Below are positions 9,101 to 17,342 of a stretch of 64,000 bases of DNA, in pieces. The translations under genes were made by a program, and so were the position numbers. How positions within the stretch are numbered: the first letter of the stretch is position 1; each line of letters opens with the position of its first letter. Origin of the DNA: Tritrichomonas musculus (taxonomy: Eukaryota; Parabasalia; Tritrichomonadida; Tritrichomonadidae); contig JAPFFF010000031.1 in the NCBI GenBank assembly GCA_039105265.1, positions 1,054,001 to 1,118,000 of the forward strand, read 5' to 3'. The notes beneath the pieces are model-generated. The model was not told the DNA's origin and ran no database searches. It worked only from the letters and a program-made list of their open reading frames with translations.

Positions 9101-11554
9101 TTCTTCTTTTAGCTTTCTATCTGCTTCTTCTTTCAGTTTTCTTTCGGTTTCTTCTTTTGCTTTTCTATCTGCTTCTTCTTTTAATTTCTTTTCTGCTTCT
9201 TCTTTTAGCTTTCTATCTGCTTCTTCTTTTGCTTTTCTATCTGCTTCTTCTTTTAGCTTTCTATCTGCTTCTTCTTTTAGCTTTCTATCTGCTTCTTCTT
9301 TTAGCTTTCTATCTGCTTCTTCTTTTAGCTTTCTATCTGCTTCTTCTTTTAGCTTTCTATCTGCTTCTTCTTTTAGCTTTCTATCTGCTTCTTCTTTTAG
9401 CTTTCTATCTGCTTCTTCTTTTAGCTTTCTATCTGCTTCTTCTTTTAGCTTTCTATCTGCTTCTTCTTTTAGCTTTCTATCTGCTTCTTCTTTTGCTTTT
9501 CTATCTGCTTCTTCTTTTGCTTTTCTATCTGATTCTTCTTTTGCTTTTCTATCTGCTTCTTCTTTTAATTTTCTATCTGATTCTTCTTTTAATTTTCTAT
9601 CTGATTCTTCTTTTGCTTTTCTATCTGATTCTTCTTTTGCTTTTCTATCTGCTTCTTCTTTTGCTTTTCTATCTGCTTCTTCTTTTAATTTTCTATCTGA
9701 CTCTTCTTTTAATTTCTTTTCTGCTTCTTCTTTTGCTTTTCTCTCTGCTTCTTCTTTTGCTTTTCTCTCTGCTTCTTCTTTTGCTTTTCTCTCTGCTTCT
9801 TCTTTTGCTTTTCTATCTGCTTCTTCTTTTAATTTTCTATCTGACTCTTCTTTTAGCTTTCTATCTGCTTCTTCTTTTGCTTTTCTTTCGGTTTCTTCTT
9901 TTAATTTCTTTTCTGCTTCTTCTTTTGCTTTTCTTTCGGTTTCTTCTTTTAATTTTCTCTCTGCTTCTTCTTTTGCTTTTCTCTCTGCTTCTTCTTTTGC
10001 TTTTCTCTCTGCTTCTTCTTTTAATTTTCTATCTGACTCTTCTTTTAGCTTTCTCTCTGCTTCTTCTTTTGCTTTTCTATCTGCTTCTTCTTTTAATTTT
10101 CTATCTGACTCTTCTTTTAGCTTTCTATCTGCTTCTTCTTTTGCTTTTCTTTCGGTTTCTTCTTTTAATTTCTTTTCTGCTTCTTCTTTTGCTTTTCTTT
10201 CGGTTTCTTCTTTTAATTTTCTCTCTGCTTCTTCTTTTGCTTTTCTCTCTGCTTCTTCTTTTAATTTTCTCTCTGCTTCTTCTTTTATTTTTCTCTCTGC
10301 TTCTTCTTTTATTTTTCTCTCTGCTTCTTCTTTTATTTTTCTCTCTGCTTCTTCTTTTATTTTTCTCTCTGCTTCTTCTTTTATTTTTCTCTCTGCTTCT
10401 TCTTTTATTTTTCTCTCTGCTTCTTCTTTTATTTTTCTCTCTGCTTCTTCTTTTATTTTTCTCTCTGCTTCTTCTTTTATTTTTCTCTCTGCTTCTTCTT
10501 TTATTTTTCTCTCTGCTTCTTCTTTTATTTTTCTCTCTGCTTCTTCTTTTATTTTTCTCTCTGCTTCTTCTTTTATTTTTCTTTCTGCTTCTTCTTTTAT
10601 TTTTCTCTCTGCTTCTTCTTTTATTTTTCTCTCTGCTTCTTCTTTTATTTTTCTCTCTGCTTCTTCTTTTATTTTTCTCTCTGCTTCTTCTTTTATTTTT
10701 CTTTCTGCTTCTTCTTTTATTTTTCTTTCTGCTTCTTCTTTTATTTTTCTCTCTGCTTCTTCTTTTATTTTTCTCTCTGCTTCTTCTTTTATTTTTCTCT
10801 CTGCTTCTTCTTTTATTTTTCTCTCTGCTTCTTCTTTTGCTTTTCTCTCTGCTTCTTCTTTTAATTTTCTCTCTGCTTCTTCTTTTATTTTTCTCTCTGC
10901 TTCTTCTTTTATTTTTCTCTCTGCTTCTTCTTTTATTTTTCTCTCTGCTTCTTCTTTTATTTTTCTTTCTGCTTCTTCTTTTATTTTTCTCTCTGCTTCT
11001 TCTTTTATTTTTCTCTCTGCTTCTTCTTTTATTTTTCTTTCTGCTTCTTCTTTTATTTTTCTCTCTGCTTCTTCTTTTATTTTTCTTTCTGCTTCTTCTT
11101 TTGCTTTTCTATCTGCTTCTTCTATAGTTTTTCTGTTCGTTTCTTCTTTTATTTTTATATATACTTCTTTTCCTGATTTTTTATCTACTACTCCTAATCT
11201 TCTATTATCTTCTTCTTCTATTGTTTTTCTACCTTTTTCTTCTTTTTCTTTTGTATTTATTTCTCCTTTTGCTTTTTTCTCTGCATCTTCTCTGGATTTT
11301 TTGAGGGCAGCTTCTCTATATTTTCTCATTTCTTCTTCTTCTTTAATTCTTCTTTGCCCCTCTTCACTCAATAGTCTTTCTCTAATTGGTTTCATTTTTT
11401 GTTCTATTCTCTCTCTTAATCTTTTGTTTGCTTCTATTCTCTCTTTTTTTTTACGGATTCTTTCTTTTTCTTTTTCTTCTTCTTCTTCTTCATCTAAGGA
11501 TGTTTTGCCTTTGATCAGTGCATCAGTATTACTAAATAAAAAGCCTTCATTCAT
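3152..11554 (-). CDS. Giant coiled-coil (trichohyalin-like) repeat protein, 2800 aa
   Basis: This is one uninterrupted frame. The short N-terminal lead (1-20) is followed by charged helix, then from about residue 144 to 2140 a periodic array of 8-residue units of the form K(A/L/I)KEE(A/S)(D/E/)R. The array is encoded by 24-bp DNA repeats (over 200 copies at about 5130-11125). Blocks are homogenised by subtype: KIKEEAER near the N-end, KLKEEADR in the middle, KAKEESDR towards the C-end. A non-repetitive stretch at about 2140-2230 (EYLPRFTEYATIEALK, NYPDLRKKLLGQLNDW) could fold as a small domain. Then comes ~450 residues of non-tandem K/E/Q-rich coiled coil and an Asn/Asp-rich tail. Such proteins form long single helices or filaments; a cytoskeletal role is inference. 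The ATG at 11554 follows a TCAT. An internal ~705-bp duplication is present. Confidence 0.85.
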   Translation of the reverse strand: MNEGFLFSNTDALIKGKTSLDEEEEEEKEKERIRKKKERIEANKRLRERIEQKMKPIRERLLSEEGQRRIKEEEEMRKYREAALKKSREDAEKKAKGEINTKEKEEKGRKTIEEEDNRRLGVVDKKSGKEVYIKIKEETNRKTIEEADRKAKEEAERKIKEEAERKIKEEAERKIKEEAERKIKEEAERKIKEEAERKIKEEAERKIKEEAERKIKEEAERKIKEEAERKLKEEAERKAKEEAERKIKEEAERKIKEEAERKIKEEAERKIKEEAERKIKEEAERKIKEEAERKIKEEAERKIKEEAERKIKEEAERKIKEEAERKIKEEAERKIKEEAERKIKEEAERKIKEEAERKIKEEAERKIKEEAERKIKEEAERKIKEEAERKIKEEAERKIKEEAERKIKEEAERKIKEEAERKIKEEAERKLKEEAERKAKEEAERKLKEETERKAKEEAEKKLKEETERKAKEEADRKLKEESDRKLKEEADRKAKEEAERKLKEESDRKLKEEAERKAKEEAERKAKEEAERKLKEETERKAKEEAEKKLKEETERKAKEEADRKLKEESDRKLKEEADRKAKEEAERKAKEEAERKAKEEAERKAKEEAEKKLKEESDRKLKEEADRKAKEEADRKAKEESDRKAKEESDRKLKEESDRKLKEEADRKAKEESDRKAKEEADRKAKEEADRKLKEEADRKLKEEADRKLKEEADRKLKEEADRKLKEEADRKLKEEADRKLKEEADRKLKEEADRKLKEEADRKLKEEADRKAKEEADRKLKEEAEKKLKEEADRKAKEETERKLKEEADRKLKEEADRKLKEEADRKLKEEADRKLKEEADRKLKEEADRKLKEEADRKLKEEADRKAKEEADRKLKEEAEKKLKEEADRKAKEETERKLKEEAERKAKEETERKLKEEAERKAKEESERKAKEKAEKKLKEESDRKAKEEAERRMKYSQINQNKTKQKNEAKIKEEDLKEIEEAKIKEEEQKKKKEANSRLRERAQRKMKEAAEKKAQEEVERKKKEEEEQEKMKEEAERKTKEETEKKLKEEVERKLKEEADRKADRKAKEEAEKKLKEEADRKAKEEADRKLKEEAEKKLKEESDRKLKEEADRKAKEEADRKLKEEAEKKLKEESDRKLKEEADRKAKEETERKLKEEAERKAKEETERKLKEESERKAKEEAERRMKYSQINQNKTKQKNEAKIKEEDLKEIEEAKIKEEEQKKKKEANSRLRERAQRKMKEAAEKKAQEEVERKKKEEEEQEKMKEEAERKTKEETEKKLKEEVERKLKEEADRKAKEETERKLKEETEKQLKEEADRKSKEDAEKKLKEEAERKAKEESDRKAKEEADRKAKEEADRKAKEEADRKLKEEADRKAKEEAERKAKEEAERKAKEESDRKAKEESDRKAKEESDRKAKEESDRKAKEESDRKAKEESDRKAKEESDRKAKEESDRKAKEESDRKAKEESYRKLKEEAERKAKEEAERKAKEEAERKAKEESDRKAKEESDRKAKEEADRKAKEEADRKAKEEADRKAKEEAERKAKEEAERKAKEEADRKAKEESDRKAKEESDRKAKEESDRKAKEESDRKAKEESDRKAKEESDRKAKEEADRKAKEESDRKAKEESDRKAKEESDRKAKEESDRKAKEESDRKAKEEAERKAKEESDRKAKEESDRKAKEEADRKAKEESDRKAKEESDRKAKEESDRKAKEESDRKAKEESDRKAKEESDRKAKEESDRKAKEEAERKAKEESDRKAKEESDRKAKEEADRKAKEESDRKAKEESDRKAKEESDRKAKEESDRKAKEESDRKAKEESDRKAKEESDRKAKEEADRKAKEEAERKAKEESDRKAKEESDRKAKEESDRKAKEESDRKAKEESDRKAKEESDRKAKEESDRKAKEESDRKAKEESDRKAKEESDRKAKEEADRKAKEEAERKAKEESDRKAKEESDRKAKEEADRKAKEESDRKAKEESDRKAKEESDRKAKEESDRKAKEESDRKAKEESDRKAKEESDRKAKEESDRKAKEESDRKAKEESDRKAKEESDRKAKEEADRKAKEEADRKAKEESDRKAKEEADRKAKEESDRKAKEEAERKAKEESDRKAKEEADRKLKEEAERKSKEERKLKEEEEIKLKEEGKESISINDIDKFEYLPRFTEYATIEALKRTGITSHMLKKPTEDDLSDYPNYPDLRKKLLGQLNDWRNQLILKIKKEREKILQEKERNQNSSPLITPTFALSSRRAQTSQFRVRFNEAEDEFEHVKKMQKREIENLLVNELIREQTIRDDEEMKQIREEKRKVEEQKIKRKQQIEQEIRKQKENEIMQRNKEKEAQLLKTQEKLDKEVLQNQIKIQEMKAQKQRESKLQELEKHKKAEEQKNKIENLRKQRENELMRRIEIKNQQMKINEQRKLHMIERIKEKNQFNLIKQKNRFDQQKLKEKNQIESMRKEMEQKEIDYKNRMDNYLKNRDQKILNQRAKSQYQVKRHDLNQKRIEKENSLKTSQLEEKFKIYQENKKEIDKRKQFKINENSKKRIEKDEKVKQLQLMKSNEVEKKRLEAQKKWIIEDENVEKVQNEKKIEIIRNSAINKIKDKFHYQDAVISSNKEKFELEKKEQLDNERHLRAAQDCNFKHEMALRKRDRAMRLDLRKHDVICDFQEMMKKGGSININLLAKKYDIDIESLRLKVQSRYKNQLLGDISKEVNNNDAKNDEIIENNNIINTSENNNNNKTDDINISTVEDNNNINISNAEDNNNTKTNDINISTVEDNNNSFKAITIDNNANPS
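5130..11125. repeat. 24-bp tandem repeat array (minisatellite within the coiled-coil gene)
   Basis: The plus strand shows near-perfect 24-bp units of the type GCTTCTTCTTTTGCTTTTCT over about 6 kb, interrupted at about 7690-7975 and 8390-8675 by two copies of a non-tandem block. Variation is concentrated at a few codon positions, and neighbouring units resemble each other most. That is the pattern expected from replication slippage or unequal exchange. Because the unit is a multiple of three with no stop on either strand, long open frames also occur on the antisense strand. Confidence 0.95.
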
Positions 11555-12368
11555 ATATGAGTTATATAATTTTATATAAAAAATTATAACGGATTATTAG
11601 AAATTATCTCAATATTTTTCATAACCTTTTTCAAAAAGTGATATTAAATTTGTATAGTATATGTATTGAAATAAAAAAAAAAATGAAAGTAACTTTCATA
11701 AAAAAAATTCTGAAGGATAAATTAATTTGATTAATTCCTTGATAAAAACTGATTTTTCATTGATATTAATAAAAAAATATGTTATATATAATGTGCAATT
11801 TTGCTATATTGATTTAATATAATATATAATATATTTTTTTTAAGATAATTTCATTTTTGCAAATATTTTTGAAATAAAAAAAATATTTTATTGATATATT
11901 ATGAAACCTCCAATATTACCTTTTAAAATTTTGATCCAGTCTTGCCAAATTAACTAATATTATTCAATTTGCGAGTTATCGTCCTTTTTAAAAAATATTA
12001 CACATTAAAATATAATAATTAAAAAATTAAGTACTATTTATAATCTTATCTAAAATAAGATTTGTATATCATTTCTTTTATTAATCTTTTTAATGCATTT
12101 AAATAAATATTTGGTATGCTATTGCAAATTATTTTAGGATTTTGTCAAATAAATACTCCTAAAATCATATCATTCTATTATTATATTGCTTAATTTATGA
12201 TTTTACATTAAAAATTGTATATATTTGTTAAATATAAGTTAAAATATATTTATATAATACATCAATGTAACTATTCTGATTCAAAATTCTCGAGTAAATA
12301 GTATTTTAATTACTGGTATTACTGAATATTTATTAGCAAAGGCAAATAACATATAATAAGAATTTTTT
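11555..12368. other. AT-rich intergenic DNA
   Basis: This is very AT-rich sequence upstream of the giant coiled-coil gene, with short A and T runs and no plausible reading frame. I see no RNA gene or clear repeat here. Confidence 0.6.
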
Positions 12369-12376
12369 AACTTATT

Positions 12377-13016
12377 AGATGTGGGGGAGCCAAAAATAAC
12401 GTATTTTTTATTTAAAAAAATACCAATTTTAACAGTATAAAAAAAGATTTATTTCTTGTTATTGGAAGAATAAGTATGAAAACTTATTTTATTTTATTTA
12501 ATCCGTATATCTTATGCCTAACTTGATTAAATATGAAGTTTTTATTTATCATTAAAATATATTTATCTCGATATAAAAATAAGTTATAATAAAAATTATA
12601 ATATATTTATTATATAAAAACAATTTTAAAAAATATTATTTCTTCAAATACTATTATTAATAATTTTTAAATGAAAAAAATTATAGATAAATATTGCATG
12701 TGTAATGATTTACGAAATTCTTCTCAAAGATAAAAGAAAATCTAGTTTTGACGAATCAAATAAAAATAGTAATATTTAAATAAAATAATATTAAAATATA
12801 ACAAATAAAACGCTGGCCAATTCCAAACTGAGAACAAATTAACTATAATAATTGTTTTTCTGACCATATAGAACCAGAATTTTTTTTTATTTTTTGATTT
12901 TGGAATGCGCCAGTCCAATCATCTTGAAACTTTGTGATTTAATTTACCATATATATATAAGAATTTATATTATAATTTTGAACTGATTTAAAAAAAAATT
13001 TTGCTCCCCCACCTCT
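12377..13016. mobile_element. 640-bp inverted-repeat element with perfect 8-bp target duplication (MITE)
   Basis: The left end AGATGTGGGGGAGCCAAAAA is matched by the reverse complement of the right end, AGAGGTGGGGGAGCAAAA. Both ends are bordered by the identical octamer AACTTATT (12369-12376 and 13017-13024). The termini are AG...CT. The interior has no coding potential, so the element is non-autonomous. An 8-bp duplication is typical of hAT-type transposition, but the ends do not match a hAT consensus I know, so the superfamily is left open. It ends only ~45 bp before the dolichol kinase start codon and therefore occupies that gene's promoter region. Confidence 0.75.
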
Positions 13017-13067
13017 AACTTATTTTAAATTGAATTAAATTTTGGTCAATTAAATTTTTAAGAAAAT

Positions 13068-14513
13068 ATGTTCACACATTTTAATCTTGAAGTCTTAGAT
13101 TCAATTACATGGTCTCTTGTTTATATTTCGTCAATATTTATTAGACTTTTCCAAGGATTTTTCATTGATTCAATTTTTTTATTTTTATTACTAATTTCCT
13201 CGTGGATAGTATCAGTTCTAAATAGCCGTCCTCAATTTAGGCAAGGAGCCAGAAATGGAATTATATGTGGATTTCTAAGTGTTCCCGCTACGTTAGCTGC
13301 AGTTGGCTCCTCTCTTCTCTATCCCGCCATATTAGTCGATATCATATTTTCCTTACTTTTTATTCTTTCGCCCACACTTGTACCATCTACAGATTTCCGA
13401 TTCAATATCATCGTTACGCTACTTGTCACCTTTCTATTTTCCCTCACGAAAGAAAACATTTTTATTTTACTCGTTACTGCCATATTTGGCCTTATGGTCA
13501 TTTCATGTCTTATGAAATATGCGCCAGGATCTTTCACCTTAGGTGAATTTGTTATGGTCTCGACGCTTTCCTGTTTGCCAATCAAACTAATTTTTACGGA
13601 AGAAAACGGAATCGTTCGATTTTCATCAATTTTCATTGTTTTTGGAGTACTTTGTCTATCGTTGGCACTTTTGATAAAGAGACCGTTATGTGTTTTTATT
13701 GTCTTTTTTGCATTCATCATATCACTTCACGATATTCCTATTGTTTTGAATTACCTGTTCAACACGAGACGGCTTTTGCTGGTCGTTTATTGTGGTGTTG
13801 TTTGCTGCATTTTTGTCATCATTTCAGCATTTTGGAAAGGACTTCAAAACTTCCCGCAGATCATTCAAAGGAAGTTCTTTCATCTTATGGCACTTCTTGT
13901 ATTTGTTCCTCCCGTGATGATTGATTGTGAGTTCTTGAAGTTGTGCATCAGTGGAGCTATTTTTATGTTTCTTTTCATTGAAAGTCTTCGAATTGTTCGT
14001 TTTCCTTATGTTGCAAGCATTGTTGAAAGTTACGTGTCTGGTTTCATCGATGAACGTGACAGTAACGAGCTGATTTTGACACATTTGTTTCTCTTGCTTG
14101 GACTCGGTCTGCCTGTCTTATTAACGCCTTCTGACATGTCGAGTTTGGTGAGCAATTCGTTGATTTGTAAGGCTTTGAAATTGTCAATTCACGTGTGCGG
14201 AATCAGTGTGCTGGCTGTCGGAGACGCCGCTGCATCTGTCTTTGGCGTGTACTATGGAAAGCATAAATGGCCTGGATCAAAGAAGTCTTATGAAGGAACA
14301 GCCGGCGCTTTTGCTGGAACTTGGATCACATTGTCTGTTATTTTAATCATTGGACAGAAATGTTTCCCTTTTGGAATGATTCTTGCTTTGATTGTTCCTT
14401 CTTTGATTGGAGCACTTGATGAAGCTTTCACTTCTCAAATTGACAATTTGACTCTCCCATTCGTGATGATTCCGCCTATTGTTTGTTCCTTCTTTCTCCT
14501 ATCAAACATATGA
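13068..14513 (+). CDS. DOLK: Dolichol kinase (SEC59/DOLK family)
   Basis: Encodes 481 residues with many hydrophobic segments, as expected for the polytopic ER enzyme that uses CTP to phosphorylate dolichol, giving dolichyl phosphate, the lipid carrier for N-glycosylation and related pathways. The C-terminal half carries the family hallmarks: RKFFHLMA near residue 273, and the cytosolic CTP-binding region with GDAAASVFG (Asp386 in the motif) followed by W-P-G-S-K-K-S-Y-E-G-T-A-G near residues 400-413. Length is close to that of known family members. The first ATG follows an A/T-rich leader, and the upstream MITE reaches to within 51 bp. The stop is followed by AAATAAATAAAT, a plausible 3'-end signal. 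The family call is strong. Confidence 0.88.
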   Translation: MFTHFNLEVLDSITWSLVYISSIFIRLFQGFFIDSIFLFLLLISSWIVSVLNSRPQFRQGARNGIICGFLSVPATLAAVGSSLLYPAILVDIIFSLLFILSPTLVPSTDFRFNIIVTLLVTFLFSLTKENIFILLVTAIFGLMVISCLMKYAPGSFTLGEFVMVSTLSCLPIKLIFTEENGIVRFSSIFIVFGVLCLSLALLIKRPLCVFIVFFAFIISLHDIPIVLNYLFNTRRLLLVVYCGVVCCIFVIISAFWKGLQNFPQIIQRKFFHLMALLVFVPPVMIDCEFLKLCISGAIFMFLFIESLRIVRFPYVASIVESYVSGFIDERDSNELILTHLFLLLGLGLPVLLTPSDMSSLVSNSLICKALKLSIHVCGISVLAVGDAAASVFGVYYGKHKWPGSKKSYEGTAGAFAGTWITLSVILIIGQKCFPFGMILALIVPSLIGALDEAFTSQIDNLTLPFVMIPPIVCSFFLLSNI

Positions 14514-14882
14514 AAATAAATAAATATTTTATAGCAACAAATTTTGATAACTTTTTTTTTAATGCCATTTAAAAATATTTCCAAGATGTAGTTTAATGTC
14601 TCTAATATGTGGCTTGATTTTGAGTCTTTTTTTATTATTCATACTTAGTATTCAATTATCATCAACATATATTTTTCAAATTTTTATTTTGTTAATGACA
14701 TCTTAAAGCTTTTCTTTTTTCAAAAAATTATTGTAAGTATATATTTATATCATTATTTTGTAATCTTCTTTTTGAAATCTGATTAAAAAGTAAATGGTTA
14801 ACCAAATTTGAGAAAAATTGTTAACTAAAATTTTAACGATGTAAAATTTTATTAAAGGATATCCTATTTCGTATTTTTATAA
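14514..14882. other. Short AT-rich intergenic spacer
   Basis: Spacer between the dolichol kinase stop and the nuclease start, rich in T runs. I recognise no specific signal in it. Confidence 0.5.
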
Positions 14883-16685
14883 ATGGGTGTCCCTGGACTA
14901 TGGAGGATTATTGATTTGGCATCACAGCCTTTAGATTTAGAAAAATGTTCTGGTTTAAGAATTGCAATCGATATTAATTCTCATGCTAATCGACTTGTCC
15001 ATAGTCAAAGCGCTTCAAACTGGATTTATATACTTGCTCGTGATTTTTTTCGAATATTGCATTTTAATATTAGAATAGTTGTCGTTTTGATGGGACGTCG
15101 TCCTCTAGAAAAAATCTACAGCACAGCTCTTGGAGACGAATCGCAAGATACAACTTATTATCGTGTTAGATCGCTCATAGTAAGATCAAACAAAGAATCT
15201 CCAAAACGAAATACGGAGCCAGAAAACAAGCCAACGAGTGAGCCAGTTGTAATTCATAAAGCCAAAGTTCAGCCTAGGAAGAGAATCGATGCAAACCTTG
15301 AAGAAGCAGAAAATATTAATGAAGTATCACAACGTCAAATTGATTCAATGTCTAAAAACAAGCCTTTACCTCCTCAACAATTAATTCATCATTCCAATGT
15401 TTCCGGTAGCTATGTATTTTTCGAACAAAATCAGTCACAACCACAAAAATCAAACGAAAAAGTAAATCAAACTCCGAAAGATTTCAAATTTCCGGTTCCT
15501 TCAAATCCAAATTCCAATATCTTTTATTCCGACCTTTTTGATGATATTAAAGACATTATTTCAGAAGATGATCCCTCATCAGAAGGGGCCCAACCTCCTG
15601 AGGAGCAACAACTACCAGTTCCTGCAGATACCTTACCAATATCGTTATTACCAGATGATAATACTTATCTCCCTCCCATTGAAAATTATTTAACCGCTAC
15701 TCACATCCGTCTTATCGAGAAGCTATGTTCCGTTCTCGGGATACCCGTTATAAAGGCTCCAGAGGAAGCAGCTGCAGAATGTGCAAGATTAGAGCGAGAA
15801 AAGATAGTTGACGCTGTAGCCACAGAAGACAATAATGCCGTCCTATTTGGGTGCCGATGGATGATTCGCGGGATCTTTACACGACCACAAAGTATTACAA
15901 TTGAGACTATTGAAAAAGTTGGTCTCACGAGAGAAAGACTGATCATGATTGCCATGATGATTGATGGGGATTACAACATGGATATCAAAAAGCGGTTATT
16001 TACGGTTGGTCCAGTCCGAGGCATGGAAATATTGTCTCTTTTTCCAGATGAAAAAGACGGTCTTTTTCAATTCAAAAAGTGGTGGATTCGAGTTGTCAAA
16101 AATAAAGGCAAAGAAGACAATCCAAGCCTCAGGAAACTGTCACGTATGAAGTGGCTAAAGAAGCTCATCATGCCAGAGCGGTTTCCTCCGATCGATTTGT
16201 TGGATGCTTTCAAAAAGCCAACGGTTGGTGATGTGACCGATATCGATGTCAAATTTCCAAAATTCGACGCTGATGAAGTCATCGCATTCATCCGGCAGAG
16301 CAGCTCCGTCAACGAGGAAAGAATCAGAGAGATCACGACAAGCTTGGTCCACAGAGTCCAGCCTTTCTACAACAACGAGGGCCAGAGCCACAACTTGCTC
16401 CACTTCGCCTACGTCGTCAACCCGCTCAGGGAGAGTCCAACATTCCAGCTTTTTATTGACAGACTCATACTGTACGATAGAGCTCACAAAAAGTCGGATA
16501 ATGAAGGAAATGAAGACGACGACGGCGATGAATGGGACACTGTTTCTGAGGACGGATCTGGGTCAGACAAGCAGGACGATAGTGCTGAATCAAAACCTGC
16601 CAAATCTGTTGATGATATTGAAATTGATGATGCCGGCAATGAAGAAGAGGAGGAAGAGGAGCAAGACTCTATTGAAGAAGCATGA
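14883..16685 (+). CDS. XPG/FEN1-superfamily nuclease, divergent
   Basis: 600 residues. The start MGVPGLWRII and the DINSHA block at residue 30 are the XPG N-domain. A low-complexity linker (about 100-265) separates it from the XPG-I block: LGIPVIKAPEEAAAECA at about 285-301, then ATEDNN..LFGCR at about 313-322, and the helix-hairpin-helix entry GDYNMDI with Asp363. The two-block layout with an inserted spacer resembles XPG/Rad2 or other flap nucleases of DNA repair, but the protein is shorter than XPG. Two metal-ligand positions look altered: where the family has FxFDG...P the sequence reads VVVLMGRRP, with no Asp, and the TEDxD motif reads TEDNN. Asp30, Glu294/295, Glu299, Asp316 and Asp363 remain. 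The C-terminus is strongly acidic. It may be a weak or non-catalytic paralog; the exact subfamily is uncertain. Confidence 0.75.
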   Translation: MGVPGLWRIIDLASQPLDLEKCSGLRIAIDINSHANRLVHSQSASNWIYILARDFFRILHFNIRIVVVLMGRRPLEKIYSTALGDESQDTTYYRVRSLIVRSNKESPKRNTEPENKPTSEPVVIHKAKVQPRKRIDANLEEAENINEVSQRQIDSMSKNKPLPPQQLIHHSNVSGSYVFFEQNQSQPQKSNEKVNQTPKDFKFPVPSNPNSNIFYSDLFDDIKDIISEDDPSSEGAQPPEEQQLPVPADTLPISLLPDDNTYLPPIENYLTATHIRLIEKLCSVLGIPVIKAPEEAAAECARLEREKIVDAVATEDNNAVLFGCRWMIRGIFTRPQSITIETIEKVGLTRERLIMIAMMIDGDYNMDIKKRLFTVGPVRGMEILSLFPDEKDGLFQFKKWWIRVVKNKGKEDNPSLRKLSRMKWLKKLIMPERFPPIDLLDAFKKPTVGDVTDIDVKFPKFDADEVIAFIRQSSSVNEERIREITTSLVHRVQPFYNNEGQSHNLLHFAYVVNPLRESPTFQLFIDRLILYDRAHKKSDNEGNEDDDGDEWDTVSEDGSGSDKQDDSAESKPAKSVDDIEIDDAGNEEEEEEEQDSIEEA

Positions 16686-16886
16686 TAAAAATAGAAAGGA
16701 ATCGTTGATGGTGCAACAGTTGATAATTGCTGGATATACAACTGGTTTTAATTTGGCAAATATAAATATTTGTAAACAAATGTTCCTCAATGTTGATGAA
16801 GTAGCTGATATCTATTTGAATCCAACTGGCTTCCAAAAAAGGAATCTTTTTCAATGAGCATGATTAATTAAAAAATTCAAAAAAAT

Positions 16887-16957
16887 TCCGACACGGGGAA
16901 TTGAACCCCGAGCTTTTGGGTGAAACCCAAATATTTTAACCATTAGACTATGTCGGA
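16887..16957 (-). tRNA. tRNA-Glu (anticodon TTC)
   Basis: The minus strand folds as a 71-nt tRNA. The acceptor TCCGACA pairs with TGTCGGA, the discriminator is A, the D-arm contains TAATGGTTA, the anticodon arm has loop GTTTCAC giving TTC, and the T-arm contains GGGGTTCAATTCCCC. The 5' sequence TCCGACATAGTCTAATGGTTA is characteristic of eukaryotic tRNA-Glu. There is no intron. It lies tail-on to the nuclease gene, ~200 bp beyond its stop. Confidence 0.95.
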
Positions 16958-17320
16958 TTACATTAATAGACCATATTAATTGATTTTATACTTAAAAAAA
17001 AAAATGATATTAAATTTTAAAATTAAGAATGTTTGTATTAATTGGGTTTTAACTTTATATTTAATGCAATATTTTGACTTTAACAGGATCAATACTTTTT
17101 ATTTAGCCAAATAAACTGTTTTTTGATTTTTTATATAATAAAGTTTATACTTTGAATTATTCAAATAAATTATGAAATAATATTCAGAAGTTAAAAAATA
17201 TTAAGTATTGAATTTTTGTTTATATCCCAAATAAATTATTCAATTTAATTCAATAAAATTGACCTCTATAAAAACAATTGATTAACCTTGAAATAAATAT
17301 GCTATCATAGTTCCTTCATA
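16958..17320. other. AT-rich spacer upstream of the CH-domain gene
   Basis: Very AT-rich, without reading frames; it contains the upstream flank of the tRNA-Glu gene and the promoter region of the CH-domain gene. Confidence 0.5.
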
Positions 17321-17327
17321 TCATTTT
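17321..17327 (+). promoter_or_regulatory. Initiator-like motif TCATTTT
   Basis: TCATTTT lies 22 bases before the ATG at 17343. It matches the trichomonad initiator consensus TCA(C/T)T(T/A), which spans the transcription start in Trichomonas vaginalis. Use in this organism is inferred. Confidence 0.45.
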
Positions 17328-17342
17328 TTAAAATAAAAACCA

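Noticed and set aside
5130-11125. CRISPR array
   Set aside because: Repeats are contiguous with no unique spacers and encode protein; the genome is eukaryotic.
4983-11127. Long plus-strand open frames (Ser/Phe-rich and Leu-rich) over the coiled-coil repeat
   Set aside because: They follow from a stop-free 24-bp unit; the minus frame has a proper start, non-repeat domains and coding-like ends.
15701-16857. Several 60-200-codon frames overlapping the XPG-like gene
   Set aside because: All lie in other frames of a gene with recognised motifs.
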